A DNA stretch of 40,062 nucleotides from Actinomycetota bacterium (GTDB taxonomy: Bacteria > Actinomycetota > Acidimicrobiia > IMCC26256 > JAENVU01). Where the stretch lies: positions 1 through 40,062 of the forward strand of contig VGBT01000021.1 of NCBI GenBank assembly GCA_016870395.1, in the 5' to 3' direction. The notes under the pieces are model-generated. The model made no database searches. It worked only from the letters and a program-made list of their open reading frames with translations, and was not told the origin of the DNA. A program made the position numbers and the translations under genes. Below are positions 24,305 to 31,761 of this stretch, piece after piece (position 1 is the stretch's first letter; every line of letters starts with the position of its first letter).

Positions 24305-25375
24305 TCAGGAAACGACGGTGTTCGCCGTGGCCGACGCCGCGGCGACGAACATCGACTGCGTCTCGGCGTTCAGCTTCGGGCCGTTCATGGCCGTGATGCC
24401 GCTGTAGGAGTAGGAGTTGACCGACATCATGGTGCCGGATCCGCCGTTGAACGGGGTGAACCACGGACCCCCGGACGAGCCGCTGCTCATGTTGTAGCCG
24501 ACCCGGTACGTGGCGTTGGCCGTGTACGAGTCGAGACCGAGCAGGCCGCGGCAGTAGACCAGATCCTTGCCCTTGTAACGGCCGGCCGACGGGTAGCCGA
24601 ACAGGTAGGTTTCCGCCCCGGCCCCGACCGCAGAGAACTGGATCGGTTGACCGCCGACGGTCGCGTCGAGCTGGGCCGCACCGCTCTTGCCGCCCGCCCC
24701 GACGACTGCGAACGCGTAGTCGTGCACGACGGCCTGGTCGTTGAAGCCGCCGGCGGTCGTGTATTCGCGGGCGACGACGAGCGCGCTCGCGGTCCAACAC
24801 CCGAGGGTCGTGCTCGCACAGAAGGAGCCCGTGCTGGTGAGCGGCGCCGGCGCGCTGTCGTAGTCGGGGACGAACATCCAGTTCGTCGCGAACGCCCCGC
24901 CCGTCTCGTCGTACGCGCAATGCGCCGCAGTGAGGATGATCGACCGCCCACTGACCGCGTCGTTTGCGAAGCTTGCGGAGCACACGTAGTAGGAGCTGCC
25001 CATCGCGAACAGCACCTTGCCAGTCGTCTTGAGCACCTCGCCGCCGCCTGTCCACGACGAGCCGAGCGTGGTGCTGGACGTGCCGCCGCCGGCCCCCGGC
25101 TTGGCACTCGGACGGAAGGACCGGGTGTGCGGGTCGAGCTCGAAGTCGCGAGGGGTCGCCTGCGCGGCACGCTCGTTCGTCCAGAAGGCGACGACCCGAC
25201 CGTGCGCGGACCGCGGCGGCGAGACCGGCTGTGCCGCGGCGCCGCTCGCACCAATGAGCGTGGTCGGGCCGAAAAAAAGAGACGCGGCGACGCTTACAAC
25301 GGCGAGCCTTCGCCTTGCGCTCGGGACCAGCCCCCATCCCCCGCGATGCGATTCCCACGGAGCGCACGATCTCAC
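24305..25375 (-). CDS. Secreted trypsin-like (S1/V8-type) serine protease
   Basis: 356 residues from GTG 25375. A basic start and hydrophobic stretch (RRRLAVVSVAASLFFGPT, about 21-38) followed by IGASGAAAQ form a likely signal peptide. The catalytic triad is H152 (ILTAAHC), D219 (VVHDYAF) and S301 (GSSGGPWF). Several cysteine pairs (C132/C153, C186/C193) suit an exported, disulfide-bonded enzyme. The S1 pocket specificity is unclear. No ribosome binding site is obvious; frames upstream of 25375 run into the tRNA gene and so are not coding. It stands alone between an acetyltransferase and tRNA-Val. Confidence 0.85.
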   Translation of the reverse strand: MRSCAPWESHRGGWGLVPSARRRLAVVSVAASLFFGPTTLIGASGAAAQPVSPPRSAHGRVVAFWTNERAAQATPRDFELDPHTRSFRPSAKPGAGGGTSSTTLGSSWTGGGEVLKTTGKVLFAMGSSYYVCSASFANDAVSGRSIILTAAHCAYDETGGAFATNWMFVPDYDSAPAPLTSTGSFCASTTLGCWTASALVVAREYTTAGGFNDQAVVHDYAFAVVGAGGKSGAAQLDATVGGQPIQFSAVGAGAETYLFGYPSAGRYKGKDLVYCRGLLGLDSYTANATYRVGYNMSSGSSGGPWFTPFNGGSGTMMSVNSYSYSGITAMNGPKLNAETQSMFVAAASATANTVVS

Positions 25376-25419
25376 GCGCCCGGATCGAAAATCGTAGACG
25401 ACGTCCGCCGACAACGGGT

Positions 25420-25491
25420 GGGCGCTGAGGGACTCGAACCCCCGACCACCGCCTTGTAAGGGCGGCGCTCTTCCAGCTGAGCTAAGCGCCC
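25420..25491 (-). tRNA. tRNA-Val, anticodon UAC
   Basis: 72 bases on the minus strand fold into a complete cloverleaf. The acceptor is GGGCGCT/AGCGCCC (7 perfect pairs), the D arm GCTC...GAGC, the anticodon stem CCGCC/GGCGG with loop CTTACAA (anticodon TAC, reading GUA), and the T arm GGGGG-TTCGAGT-CCCTC. The 3' CCA is not encoded. A TAGCCT hexamer 12 bases upstream (25509-25504, minus strand) may be its -10 element. Confidence 0.97.
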
Positions 25492-25538
25492 GGAAGACGA
25501 ACGAGGCTAGTCCGACGCACGCTCGACCGACCCCCACA

Positions 25539-25594
25539 CCGAAACTGTCGCGTGTATCTCACGCTCTGGCGTGAGGAAGACGCGACAGCTTCGG
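25539..25594. repeat. 56-bp nested palindrome upstream of tRNA-Val
   Basis: The outer arms CCGAAACTGTCGCGT (25539-25553) and ACGCGACAGCTTCGG (25580-25594) pair at 14 of 15 positions. The inner arms CTCACGC (25558-25564) and GCGTGAG (25569-25575) pair perfectly around TCTG, with GTAT and GAAG as a symmetric internal loop. No T-run follows on either strand. It lies 136 bases beyond the whiB7 stop and 48 bases upstream of the tRNA. Possible roles are a Rho-aided stop for whiB7, a REP-like element or a protein site. The rest of 25492-25729 shows no gene. Confidence 0.75.
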
Positions 25595-25729
25595 GGGGCG
25601 CTGCTGGGTCGGCCGCGGGCGGACCGGGGCTCGTCGTCGGTCGGGGCGGCGGGGGGACATCGCCCCGACCTCGACCGTTCCGTCACCCCGGCCCGCCCCT
25701 CTGCGGCGACCGGTCGGCCCGCGCCGTGC

Positions 25730-26074
25730 TCACGCCGTCTGGCGCTGCTCCAGCACGTCTTGCACCCGGATCACGGGTGAGAGCAGCAGCGGTGGGGCCA
25801 CCTTCGGTGGCCTCCCTCGCCTGCGCTTCTGGGCCAGGACCTTCCCGTTGGCAAACAGCTCCCCGCCCCACACGCCCCAGGGCTCGCGCCGCTCGAGCGC
25901 CGCGGTTAGGCACTGCTCCCGCACCTCGCAGCCACGACAGAACTGCTTGGCCCGGGCGATGTCGTCGAGCTGCTCGGAGAAGAACAGGTCGACGAGCGCC
26001 GCCGAGCCGTCGCGGCAGCGCGCGGCGTCCCGCCACTCCTCGGTCTCGGTCATCTCGAAGGTCAGTGCGAACAT
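25730..26074 (-). CDS. whiB7: WhiB7-class regulator (redox-sensing, AT-hook)
   Basis: 114 residues. Cluster cysteines are C20, C46, C49 and C55. The segment ERREPWGVWGGELF (61-74) is followed by KRRRGRPPK (83-91), an RGRPxK AT-hook. The combination EPWGVWGGE plus AT-hook is what separates WhiB7 from other Wbl proteins; in Mycobacterium and Streptomyces WhiB7 binds the primary sigma factor and AT-rich DNA next to the -35 to induce intrinsic antibiotic resistance. Beyond the hook there is an unusual 23-residue extension (VAPPLLLSPVIRVQDVLEQR). AAGGGG lies 8 bases before ATG 26074. The long leader upstream carries a small ORF and a hairpin, as in known whiB7 genes. Confidence 0.88.
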   Translation of the reverse strand: MFALTFEMTETEEWRDAARCRDGSAALVDLFFSEQLDDIARAKQFCRGCEVREQCLTAALERREPWGVWGGELFANGKVLAQKRRRGRPPKVAPPLLLSPVIRVQDVLEQRQTA

Positions 26075-26120
26075 GGCGTTTGCCCCTTTTCGTTGGTTGG
26101 ACGGCCCCGGAAACGCAGAG

Positions 26121-26146
26121 AGGCCGCCGGGTTGCCCCGGCGGCCT
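26121..26146 (-). terminator. Leader hairpin before whiB7, possible attenuator
   Basis: Perfect 11-bp stem AGGCCGCCGGG (26121-26131) / CCCGGCGGCCT (26136-26146) with a 4-base loop. On the minus strand it begins 25 bases after the upstream-ORF stop (26172) and ends 46 bases before the whiB7 start. The tail TCTCTGCGTTTCC is only weakly T-rich. In characterised whiB7 leaders an intrinsic terminator after the upstream ORF is bypassed when translation is inhibited; the same role is inferred here. Confidence 0.6.
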
Positions 26147-26171
26147 GGTGAGACTTGCGGTAGCGGGCTCG

Positions 26172-26342
26172 CTACGGCGAGATCAGCAGGTGCCGGGGCA
26201 CGGACTTCGGGTCGGTGTTCACGCCGAAGACGTAGGGCGTGATCGACCACGAAGCGGGGGCCGGCATGGCGCACGCGCCGAGAATCCGCGCGCGGGCAAC
26301 GCCGGCTGCGACCACGAGGTGGTGCTGCGTCAGGCGATGCAT
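26172..26342 (-). CDS. 56-codon upstream ORF in the whiB7 leader
   Basis: ATG 26342 is preceded by GAGAGGA with a spacing of about 10 bases, a good ribosome binding site. The frame ends in TAG at 26174-26172. About nine in ten codons end in G or C, the same bias as the neighbouring genes, which a chance frame need not show. The predicted peptide begins MHRLTQHHLVVAAGVARARI and ends PKSVPRHLLISP; it is basic with a mildly hydrophobic centre and no recognised domain. Known whiB7 upstream ORFs are usually shorter. It could be a leader peptide sensing translation, an independent small protein, or both. No similar peptide is known to me. Confidence 0.6.
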   Translation of the reverse strand: MHRLTQHHLVVAAGVARARILGACAMPAPASWSITPYVFGVNTDPKSVPRHLLISP

Positions 26343-26436
26343 CGCTACGGGTTCCTCTCGACGTTCAGGTGCGTTCAGATCGGTGGTTCGGCTAGTTGCG
26401 GTCTTGCGGTGGCGCTGCGAGCCACGACCAGGCAAC

Positions 26437-26469
26437 CAGACCGGGGCCGAGGGCGTCAACCGATTTTAT
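26437..26469 (-). promoter_or_regulatory. WhiB7-type promoter for the whiB7 leader
   Basis: On the minus strand an AT-rich block ATAAAAT (26469-26463) is followed after three bases by TTGACG (26459-26454), a good -35. WhiB7-dependent promoters are defined by an AT-rich patch a few bases upstream of the -35, where the AT-hook binds. The -10 is poor: TTGCCT, about 18 bases downstream. The promoter overlaps the last codons and stop of the inositol-phosphatase gene ending at 26456. It would give a leader of roughly 350 bases. Confidence 0.55.
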
Positions 26470-27274
26470 CGGCACCGGGCCCCGAACCTGGAGATCCGAC
26501 GACGATCCCGAGGATCCGGGCGTGGACTGCAGGTGCCCCCACCACGATGTCACCCGAACCCAGCCAGCGGTCGGGGTCGCCCGCCCAGTCGGTGACCACC
26601 CCGCCGGCCTCCCGGACGAGCAGCGCCCCGGCGGCGACGTCCCAGGGCCCGAGGGCCAGCTCGAAGTACCCGTCGAAGACGCCGGCCGCGGTCCAGGCCA
26701 GGTCGAGGCTCGCGGCGCCTGCCCGGCGCAAGTCCTCGAACGCCCCGAACGCGGCGGCGAAGCGAGCGAGGTAGTCGTCGACCAGGTCCTTGCGCCGGAA
26801 CGGGAAGCCCGTCGCCACGATCGCCTGCGCCGGCGGCCGGGCGCTCACCGCCAATCGCCGCCCGTTGCACCACGCCCCATCGCCCGCGGCGGCGCGATAG
26901 GTGTCGCCGAGCAGCGGCGCGTGCACGACCCCCACCACGGGGACGCCGTCGGCCACGAGCGCGACCGACACGCCGACGGCCGGAAAGCGGTGCAGGAAGT
27001 TCGCGGTCCCGTCGAGCGGGTCGCAGATCCACCCGAACTCGGCGCGCTCGCCACCACCCTCCTCGCCGAAGAACGGGATCCCAGGGGCGCTCCACGCGAG
27101 CGCGGAGCGCACGGCCTCCTCGCTCGCGTGGTCGACGTCGCTGACCCAGTCGCCGGGCGCCTTCTCCCGCACGTTGCTCGGGTGGTCGAAGCCTGCCGCG
27201 ACGATCGCTCCACCTGCGCGCGCGGCCGCCTCGGCTGCGTCCGTCAGCGCAACGAGATCGAGTCGCTCGCTCAC
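26456..27274 (-). CDS. Inositol monophosphatase family protein (paralogue 1)
   Basis: 272 residues. Metal-dependent phosphatase of the IMPase/FBPase/CysQ superfamily. The metal ligands are in FGEEGGG (Glu), CDPLDGTANFLHRFP (two Asp) and PWDVAAGALLVREAGG (Asp, C-terminal motif). Substrates may be inositol phosphate, histidinol phosphate, fructose bisphosphate or phosphoadenosine compounds; none can be chosen from sequence. It starts at GTG 27274, ten bases after a second family member, so a tandem duplication or paired function is suggested. Its 3' end overlaps the whiB7 promoter. Confidence 0.9.
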   Translation of the reverse strand: MSERLDLVALTDAAEAAARAGGAIVAAGFDHPSNVREKAPGDWVSDVDHASEEAVRSALAWSAPGIPFFGEEGGGERAEFGWICDPLDGTANFLHRFPAVGVSVALVADGVPVVGVVHAPLLGDTYRAAAGDGAWCNGRRLAVSARPPAQAIVATGFPFRRKDLVDDYLARFAAAFGAFEDLRRAGAASLDLAWTAAGVFDGYFELALGPWDVAAGALLVREAGGVVTDWAGDPDRWLGSGDIVVGAPAVHARILGIVVGSPGSGPGADKIG

Positions 27275-27284
27275 AGGCTTCCGG

Positions 27285-28022
27285 TCAGCCCGCCGCGGGC
27301 CGCAGCTCGTCGAGGAGCGCGGGGGTCGCGGCCGCGACGAGATGGCGACGGGCGTTGGGATCCGCGATCTCGAGCGGGCGCACCGTCGCGTCGCGAACGA
27401 CCGCCCCGGCCTCGCTGCACACCAGCAGGCCTCCGAGGTAGTCCCACGGCGCGTGCACGCTGGCAGCGTCGAGGTACCCGTCGAACACCCCGGCCCCCAC
27501 GTCGCAGAGCGCGAGCGCGCAGGAGCCGAGCACCCGGAACTGCTTCCAGGCGAGCACCCGCCCGGGAAACGTCGAGAGGGCGACGAACGAGTCCTCGACC
27601 CTGGTTATGGCCGACGCGCTCACGCGCCGGCCGTCCCGGAACGCCCCCCCGCCGCGGACGGCGGTCGTGACCACGCCGGTCGCCTGGTTCACCACCAGCG
27701 CGGCAAGTGCCCCCTCGCGGTCGAGCGCGCAGATCGACGTCGCCCAGTACGGGAGGTGGCGCGCCGCGTTGGACGAGCCGTCGACCGGGTCGATCACGAC
27801 CACGAGGTCACCACCACCGCTCACGCCGGACTCCTCGCTCACGACTTGGACCGGCGCGCGGTGGAGCACCTCGAGTGCCGCCCGGTCGGCGACGAGGTCG
27901 ATCGCGTACTGCCCTGGCCGATCGGTGCGGGCCCGACGGTCGTCACCCTCAAGGTCGCCCAGCGCGGCGCGCACTGCGGCGGCGGCCTCGGCGAACAGGT
28001 CGAGGAGTGCTTCGGGACGCAT
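27285..28022 (-). CDS. Inositol monophosphatase family protein (paralogue 2)
   Basis: 245 residues from ATG 28022 (a TTG three codons upstream is possible). Metal ligands: VSEESG (Glu), VIDPVDGSSNAARHLPYWAT (two Asp) and APWDYLGGLLVCSEAGA (Asp). The SSN variant in place of TTN and a shorter N-terminus distinguish it from the neighbouring paralogue, so the pair is not a recent duplication. It begins 20 bases after the oxidoreductase stop and probably belongs to the same transcript as the molybdenum-enzyme genes, though its link to them is unknown. Confidence 0.88.
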   Translation of the reverse strand: MRPEALLDLFAEAAAAVRAALGDLEGDDRRARTDRPGQYAIDLVADRAALEVLHRAPVQVVSEESGVSGGGDLVVVIDPVDGSSNAARHLPYWATSICALDREGALAALVVNQATGVVTTAVRGGGAFRDGRRVSASAITRVEDSFVALSTFPGRVLAWKQFRVLGSCALALCDVGAGVFDGYLDAASVHAPWDYLGGLLVCSEAGAVVRDATVRPLEIADPNARRHLVAAATPALLDELRPAAG

Positions 28023-28042
28023 GCGGCCCAAAGTCTTCCAGA

Positions 28043-30283
28043 TCAGCCGGGCACCACCTCGACCAACGCGGTGTAGTCGGGAACGCCCGACGCCACGTCC
28101 CGCCGCCCCTGGGGCAGCAAGACGTTGCCCTCCGGGAAGAACACCTGGACGTTTCCGGATCGGATCGCGGCGACATGCACCCGGGCCGGCAGCTCACCGT
28201 GGTCGGACCGCACCATCACCCGTGCACCGTCACGTAGCCCGAGGCGGGCCACGTCGGGCTCCGCCATGAACACGGCGTCGCGCCCGGCCCCGGTCAGCGG
28301 GTCGCGCTCGGCGAGCACCATCGTGTTGAACTGCTTGCCTCGGCGCGTGCTCAGCACGAGGCGATCGGCCCTCGGCCGAGCCAGCGGCCGGACGGCGTGG
28401 AAGACGGCGCGGCCTCCCGGCATCGGGAACACACCGCCGTCACAGAGGCGCGTCCCGCCCCACTGCACGGAGTCGCCAAGGCGGCCGAGTCCGTCGACGC
28501 CGTCGTAAGCGGGCACGACTCGCGCGATCTCGGCTCGGATCGCATCGGCATCCGGGAAGCTCACGAGGTGCGCGCGGTCGGGTGCGACGCGCGCGGCGAG
28601 ATCGCAGAAGATCTCCCACTCGGCGCGCGCCTCTCCGATGCGCGGCCCGCGCACCTCGGGGCAGAAGGCGATCCGCCGCTCGGTGGTCGTCTCGGTGCCG
28701 CCGCCGGGCTGCTCGTAGCGGGTGCAGGCCGGCAGCAGCGCCACGGTGTCGGCCGGGTCGAGCAGCATCTGGCTCGTCAGCACGATGTCCTGGTGCACGC
28801 GCACCGGGACGCGCTCGAGCGCGTGGCGGACCGAGCCGGGATCTGGCAGAACGTCGAGGAAGTTGCCGCCGCTCGAATAGAGCACGTCGAGGTGGCCACG
28901 CGCGGCGGCCTCCAGCATCTGCTCCGCGTCGAGCCCCCGGCGCGTGCCGATCGGGAAGCCGTACTGCGCTGCCAGCGCGGCGGCGTGCTCCTCGTCGATC
29001 GGGAGCCCGCCCGGCAACGCGGAGGCGTACGCCCCCATCTCGGCCCCGCCTTGCACGCCCGAGTGCCCACGGATCGGCATCAGCCCCGCGCCGGGCCGAC
29101 CCACGTTGCCCCGAGCCAGGGCGAGGTTGACGATCGCGGTCACGTTGTCGGTGCCGTGCGCGTGCTGGGTGATGCCCATCGACCACACGAGCACCGCCGA
29201 ACGGGCGGCTGCGTACATCCGGGCGAAGCGCTCCATGTCGGCGCGCGTCGTGCCGGACGCCTCCTCCAACCCGGCAAACGACATGCCCTCGAGCTCGCGC
29301 AGGACGGCGTCGAACCCGGTGGTGTGCTCCCGTACGAAGGCGCGGTCGACCCCACCTTCCGAGAGCAGCACCTTGAGGACGCCGTTGAGGAACGCGACGT
29401 CGCCCCCGGTGTCGACCGCGTAGAACTCGTCGGCCATCTTCGTGCCGAACATCGCGCTCTCGAAGTTGCTCGGCACCCAGTACCGTTCGAGTCCCGGCTC
29501 ACGCAGCGGGTTGACGACCGCGACCTTCCCGCCGCGCTTGCGCGCCAGGTACAGGTACTTCATGAACACGGGCTGCGCGTTGGCGACGTTGCTACCGAAG
29601 AGGACGACGAGATCCGAGCCGATGACGTCGGTGTAGGAGCACGTGGTCGCGGCAACGCCGATCGAGCGCTTCAGGGCGACGGTCGACGGTGCGTGGCAGA
29701 CGCGCGCCGCGTTGTCGACGTTGTTGGTGCCGAAGAAGCGAGTCATCTTCTGGGCCACGTAGTACGTCTCGTTGGTGATGCCGCGGGCGGTGAGGTAGAG
29801 CGCGAACGCATCGGGGGCGGCGGCGCGGATCCGCGCGGCGACAAGGTCGAGCGCCTCGTCCCACGAGACCCTGGAGAATCCGGCGTCGCCCCGACGGCGG
29901 ATCATCGGGTGTGGCAGCCGGCCGAGCTCCCGCAGCTCGCGGCCGTCGAGCCTCCGGAGTGCCGCGACGTCGCCGAGCACTGCCGGGTCGAGCGGGCCCA
30001 TCGTGTTGAGGCGCAGCAGGTCGAGGCGGGTCATGCACAGGTGCACGCCCTTGATCGTCCAGTCGTGGAACCCCGCGACGCCCAGGGCGCACCCGTCGCA
30101 CACGCCGTGCCTGAGGATCCGCCAGGCGTAGGGCAGGTTGTCACGGTTGCGCCACGCGACCTTGGCCATCTCCAGGTACGCGTTCGCCCTCTGCTCCCCG
30201 ACGCCGTAGGGCTTGAGCCCCACCCACAAGCCGGACTTCGGGCGCCGTGGCGCCTTGATGCGGGCCGACCCCTTCCAGGCCAC
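28043..30283 (-). CDS. FdhF/YdeP family molybdopterin oxidoreductase
   Basis: 746-residue bis-MGD enzyme related to formate dehydrogenase H. The N-terminus has the YdeP-type cysteine arrangement C62-xx-C65...C83 (VCDGCALG, GVHLC) instead of the classical four-cysteine cluster motif. Cofactor-binding segments include TNNVDNAARVCHAPSTVALK, VLFGSNVANAQPVF and GHSGVQGGAEMGAY, and the C-terminal MGD domain carries STRRGKQFNTMV and HVAAIRSGNVQVFFPEGNVL. The substrate is unknown for this clade; formate dehydrogenase activity is not assured. No signal peptide, so it is cytoplasmic. The following gene order with fdhD and mobA fits a dedicated maturation cassette. Confidence 0.88.
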   Translation of the reverse strand: MAWKGSARIKAPRRPKSGLWVGLKPYGVGEQRANAYLEMAKVAWRNRDNLPYAWRILRHGVCDGCALGVAGFHDWTIKGVHLCMTRLDLLRLNTMGPLDPAVLGDVAALRRLDGRELRELGRLPHPMIRRRGDAGFSRVSWDEALDLVAARIRAAAPDAFALYLTARGITNETYYVAQKMTRFFGTNNVDNAARVCHAPSTVALKRSIGVAATTCSYTDVIGSDLVVLFGSNVANAQPVFMKYLYLARKRGGKVAVVNPLREPGLERYWVPSNFESAMFGTKMADEFYAVDTGGDVAFLNGVLKVLLSEGGVDRAFVREHTTGFDAVLRELEGMSFAGLEEASGTTRADMERFARMYAAARSAVLVWSMGITQHAHGTDNVTAIVNLALARGNVGRPGAGLMPIRGHSGVQGGAEMGAYASALPGGLPIDEEHAAALAAQYGFPIGTRRGLDAEQMLEAAARGHLDVLYSSGGNFLDVLPDPGSVRHALERVPVRVHQDIVLTSQMLLDPADTVALLPACTRYEQPGGGTETTTERRIAFCPEVRGPRIGEARAEWEIFCDLAARVAPDRAHLVSFPDADAIRAEIARVVPAYDGVDGLGRLGDSVQWGGTRLCDGGVFPMPGGRAVFHAVRPLARPRADRLVLSTRRGKQFNTMVLAERDPLTGAGRDAVFMAEPDVARLGLRDGARVMVRSDHGELPARVHVAAIRSGNVQVFFPEGNVLLPQGRRDVASGVPDYTALVEVVPG

Positions 30284-30286
30284 GGC

Positions 30287-31129
30287 TCAGGCCGCCGCGT
30301 CGACGCGCGCCGCGTGCGAGTACACGTTCCCGCGGCCTTCGCGCAGGAACCCGACGACCGTCTGGCCGAGGCGACGAGCCGCCGCGATCGCGAGGCTCGA
30401 AGGGGCCGAGAGCGCGGCCAGCACCGGGATGCCGGCCACCGCGGACTTCTGGACGATCTCGAAGCTCACCCGGCCCGACACCACCAGCACCGATGCCGCG
30501 AGTGGGAGCCGTCCCTGCATCAGCGCCTGGCCGACGACCTTGTCGAGCGCGTTGTGCCGGCCCACGTCTTCGCGCAGAACCTCGAGACACCCCTCGCGGT
30601 CGAAGAGCGCGGCGGCGTGCAGCCCTCCGGTGGCGTCGAACACCGACTGTGCGTCGCGCAGGCGGTCAGGCAGGGAGAGCAACGTCGAGAGCGGCACCGT
30701 CACGCCGCTCCCGACAGGCGCGACCGTCCGCACGACCTGGTCGAGCTCGGCCGCGCCACAGAGGCCGCAGCTCGCGTTCGCGACGAACGCGCGGCGACGC
30801 TCCGGAAGGGCGACCGGCGACCGCAGCCCGACGGTGACGACGTTGTACTCCTGTCGCCCCTGCTCTCCAAGGCAATACCGGACGTCCCGCAGATCGGCGG
30901 CACCGGTCAGGACGCCCTCGGTGTGGCAGAAGCCCGCCGCGAGCTCGAAATCGTGGCCCGGGGTACGCATCGTGACCGCGAGCGGCTCCGCAGCCTGGCC
31001 CGGGCCGTGCACCCGGATCTCCATCGGTTCCTCGGTCACGACGCGATCGGGTTGCGCGACGAGTCGACCTGCCGACGCGACGTCGATCTGGACCGGCGTG
31101 ACCGGCCGGCGCGCGGATGGGACCGTCAC
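30287..31129 (-). CDS. fdhD: Formate dehydrogenase accessory sulfurtransferase FdhD
   Basis: 280 residues. FdhD hands sulfur from a cysteine desulfurase to the molybdenum cofactor, activating FdhF-type enzymes. Key elements: SCGLCG with C121 and C124 (the active cysteine loop), TGGLHAAALFD, LREDVGRHNALDKVVG and VSGRVSFEIVQKSA. Length is typical. The GTG 31129 start lies 11 bases after the mobA stop, and the hexamer TAGCCT formed by that TAG lies 8 bases upstream of it, which may be an internal -10. It is separated from the oxidoreductase by 3 bases. Confidence 0.95.
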   Translation of the reverse strand: MTVPSARRPVTPVQIDVASAGRLVAQPDRVVTEEPMEIRVHGPGQAAEPLAVTMRTPGHDFELAAGFCHTEGVLTGAADLRDVRYCLGEQGRQEYNVVTVGLRSPVALPERRRAFVANASCGLCGAAELDQVVRTVAPVGSGVTVPLSTLLSLPDRLRDAQSVFDATGGLHAAALFDREGCLEVLREDVGRHNALDKVVGQALMQGRLPLAASVLVVSGRVSFEIVQKSAVAGIPVLAALSAPSSLAIAAARRLGQTVVGFLREGRGNVYSHAARVDAAA

Positions 31130-31140
31130 GGGGGTCGAGG

Positions 31141-31761
31141 CTATCGGGGCACCGTGATCCCGAATCGACGGGCGTCCTCAGGGGTGTCGACGTCCGCGAG
31201 GCGCCGCGGGTCCGCGACCGCCCAGGTGGTGACGTCGGGGAGGTCGAGCAAGAGCCGCAACGACCGGCGGCCTGCGGCGAACAGGTGTGCCGCCCTGGCG
31301 AGCGCGACCACCGAGTACCTCGCGCACACGACCTGGGGCTCCCCGTCGGCGTCGAGCGGCACGACAGTTCCGACACCCGGGTGGCTTGCGATCGCCCTGA
31401 CGACTGCTTCGTCGACGGAGGGCAGGTCGCAGCCGAGCACCATCACCGGCCCGGCCACCCCGAGGGCGCGGACGCCCGTGAGGACGCCGCCGAGTGGGCC
31501 GCTGCGAGCGACGTCGTCGGGGACCGCGACGAGCCCGGAGCAGCCCGGGCCCACCTCCACGACGGGACCGCACACGGCGGCGAGCACGCGACCCGAACGC
31601 GCGGCCAGCGGCTCGCCGTCGAGCAGCAGCATCGGCTTGGGCACCCCCATCCGCCGGCTCTCGCCTCCCGTGAGCAGGATCCCCGGGATCGCCACCCGTT
31701 CGTCGGTCGGCCCGCCGGTCGGCAGGTCGGTCGCCACGTTGGCAGGGTCGGTGGGGTTCAT
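31141..31761 (-). CDS. mobA: Molybdenum cofactor guanylyltransferase (MobA-like)
   Basis: 206 residues. Attaches GMP from GTP to Mo-molybdopterin to make MGD, the cofactor needed by the oxidoreductase encoded downstream. The nucleotide-binding signature is seen as GILLTGGESRRMGVPKPML near residue 27, followed by DDVARSGPLGGVLTGV and VLGCDLPSVDEAVV (the metal-binding aspartate). The C-terminal half is compact, with VDTPEDARRFG at the end, usual for MobA. The ATG 31761 start overlaps the TGA of the preceding gene. Confidence 0.9.
   Translation of the reverse strand: MNPTDPANVATDLPTGGPTDERVAIPGILLTGGESRRMGVPKPMLLLDGEPLAARSGRVLAAVCGPVVEVGPGCSGLVAVPDDVARSGPLGGVLTGVRALGVAGPVMVLGCDLPSVDEAVVRAIASHPGVGTVVPLDADGEPQVVCARYSVVALARAAHLFAAGRRSLRLLLDLPDVTTWAVADPRRLADVDTPEDARRFGITVPR

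Noticed and set aside
25420-25491. tRNA-Val as an integration site for an island
   Set aside because: No integrase and no second copy of the tRNA 3' end in the window; the flanking genes look chromosomal in composition.
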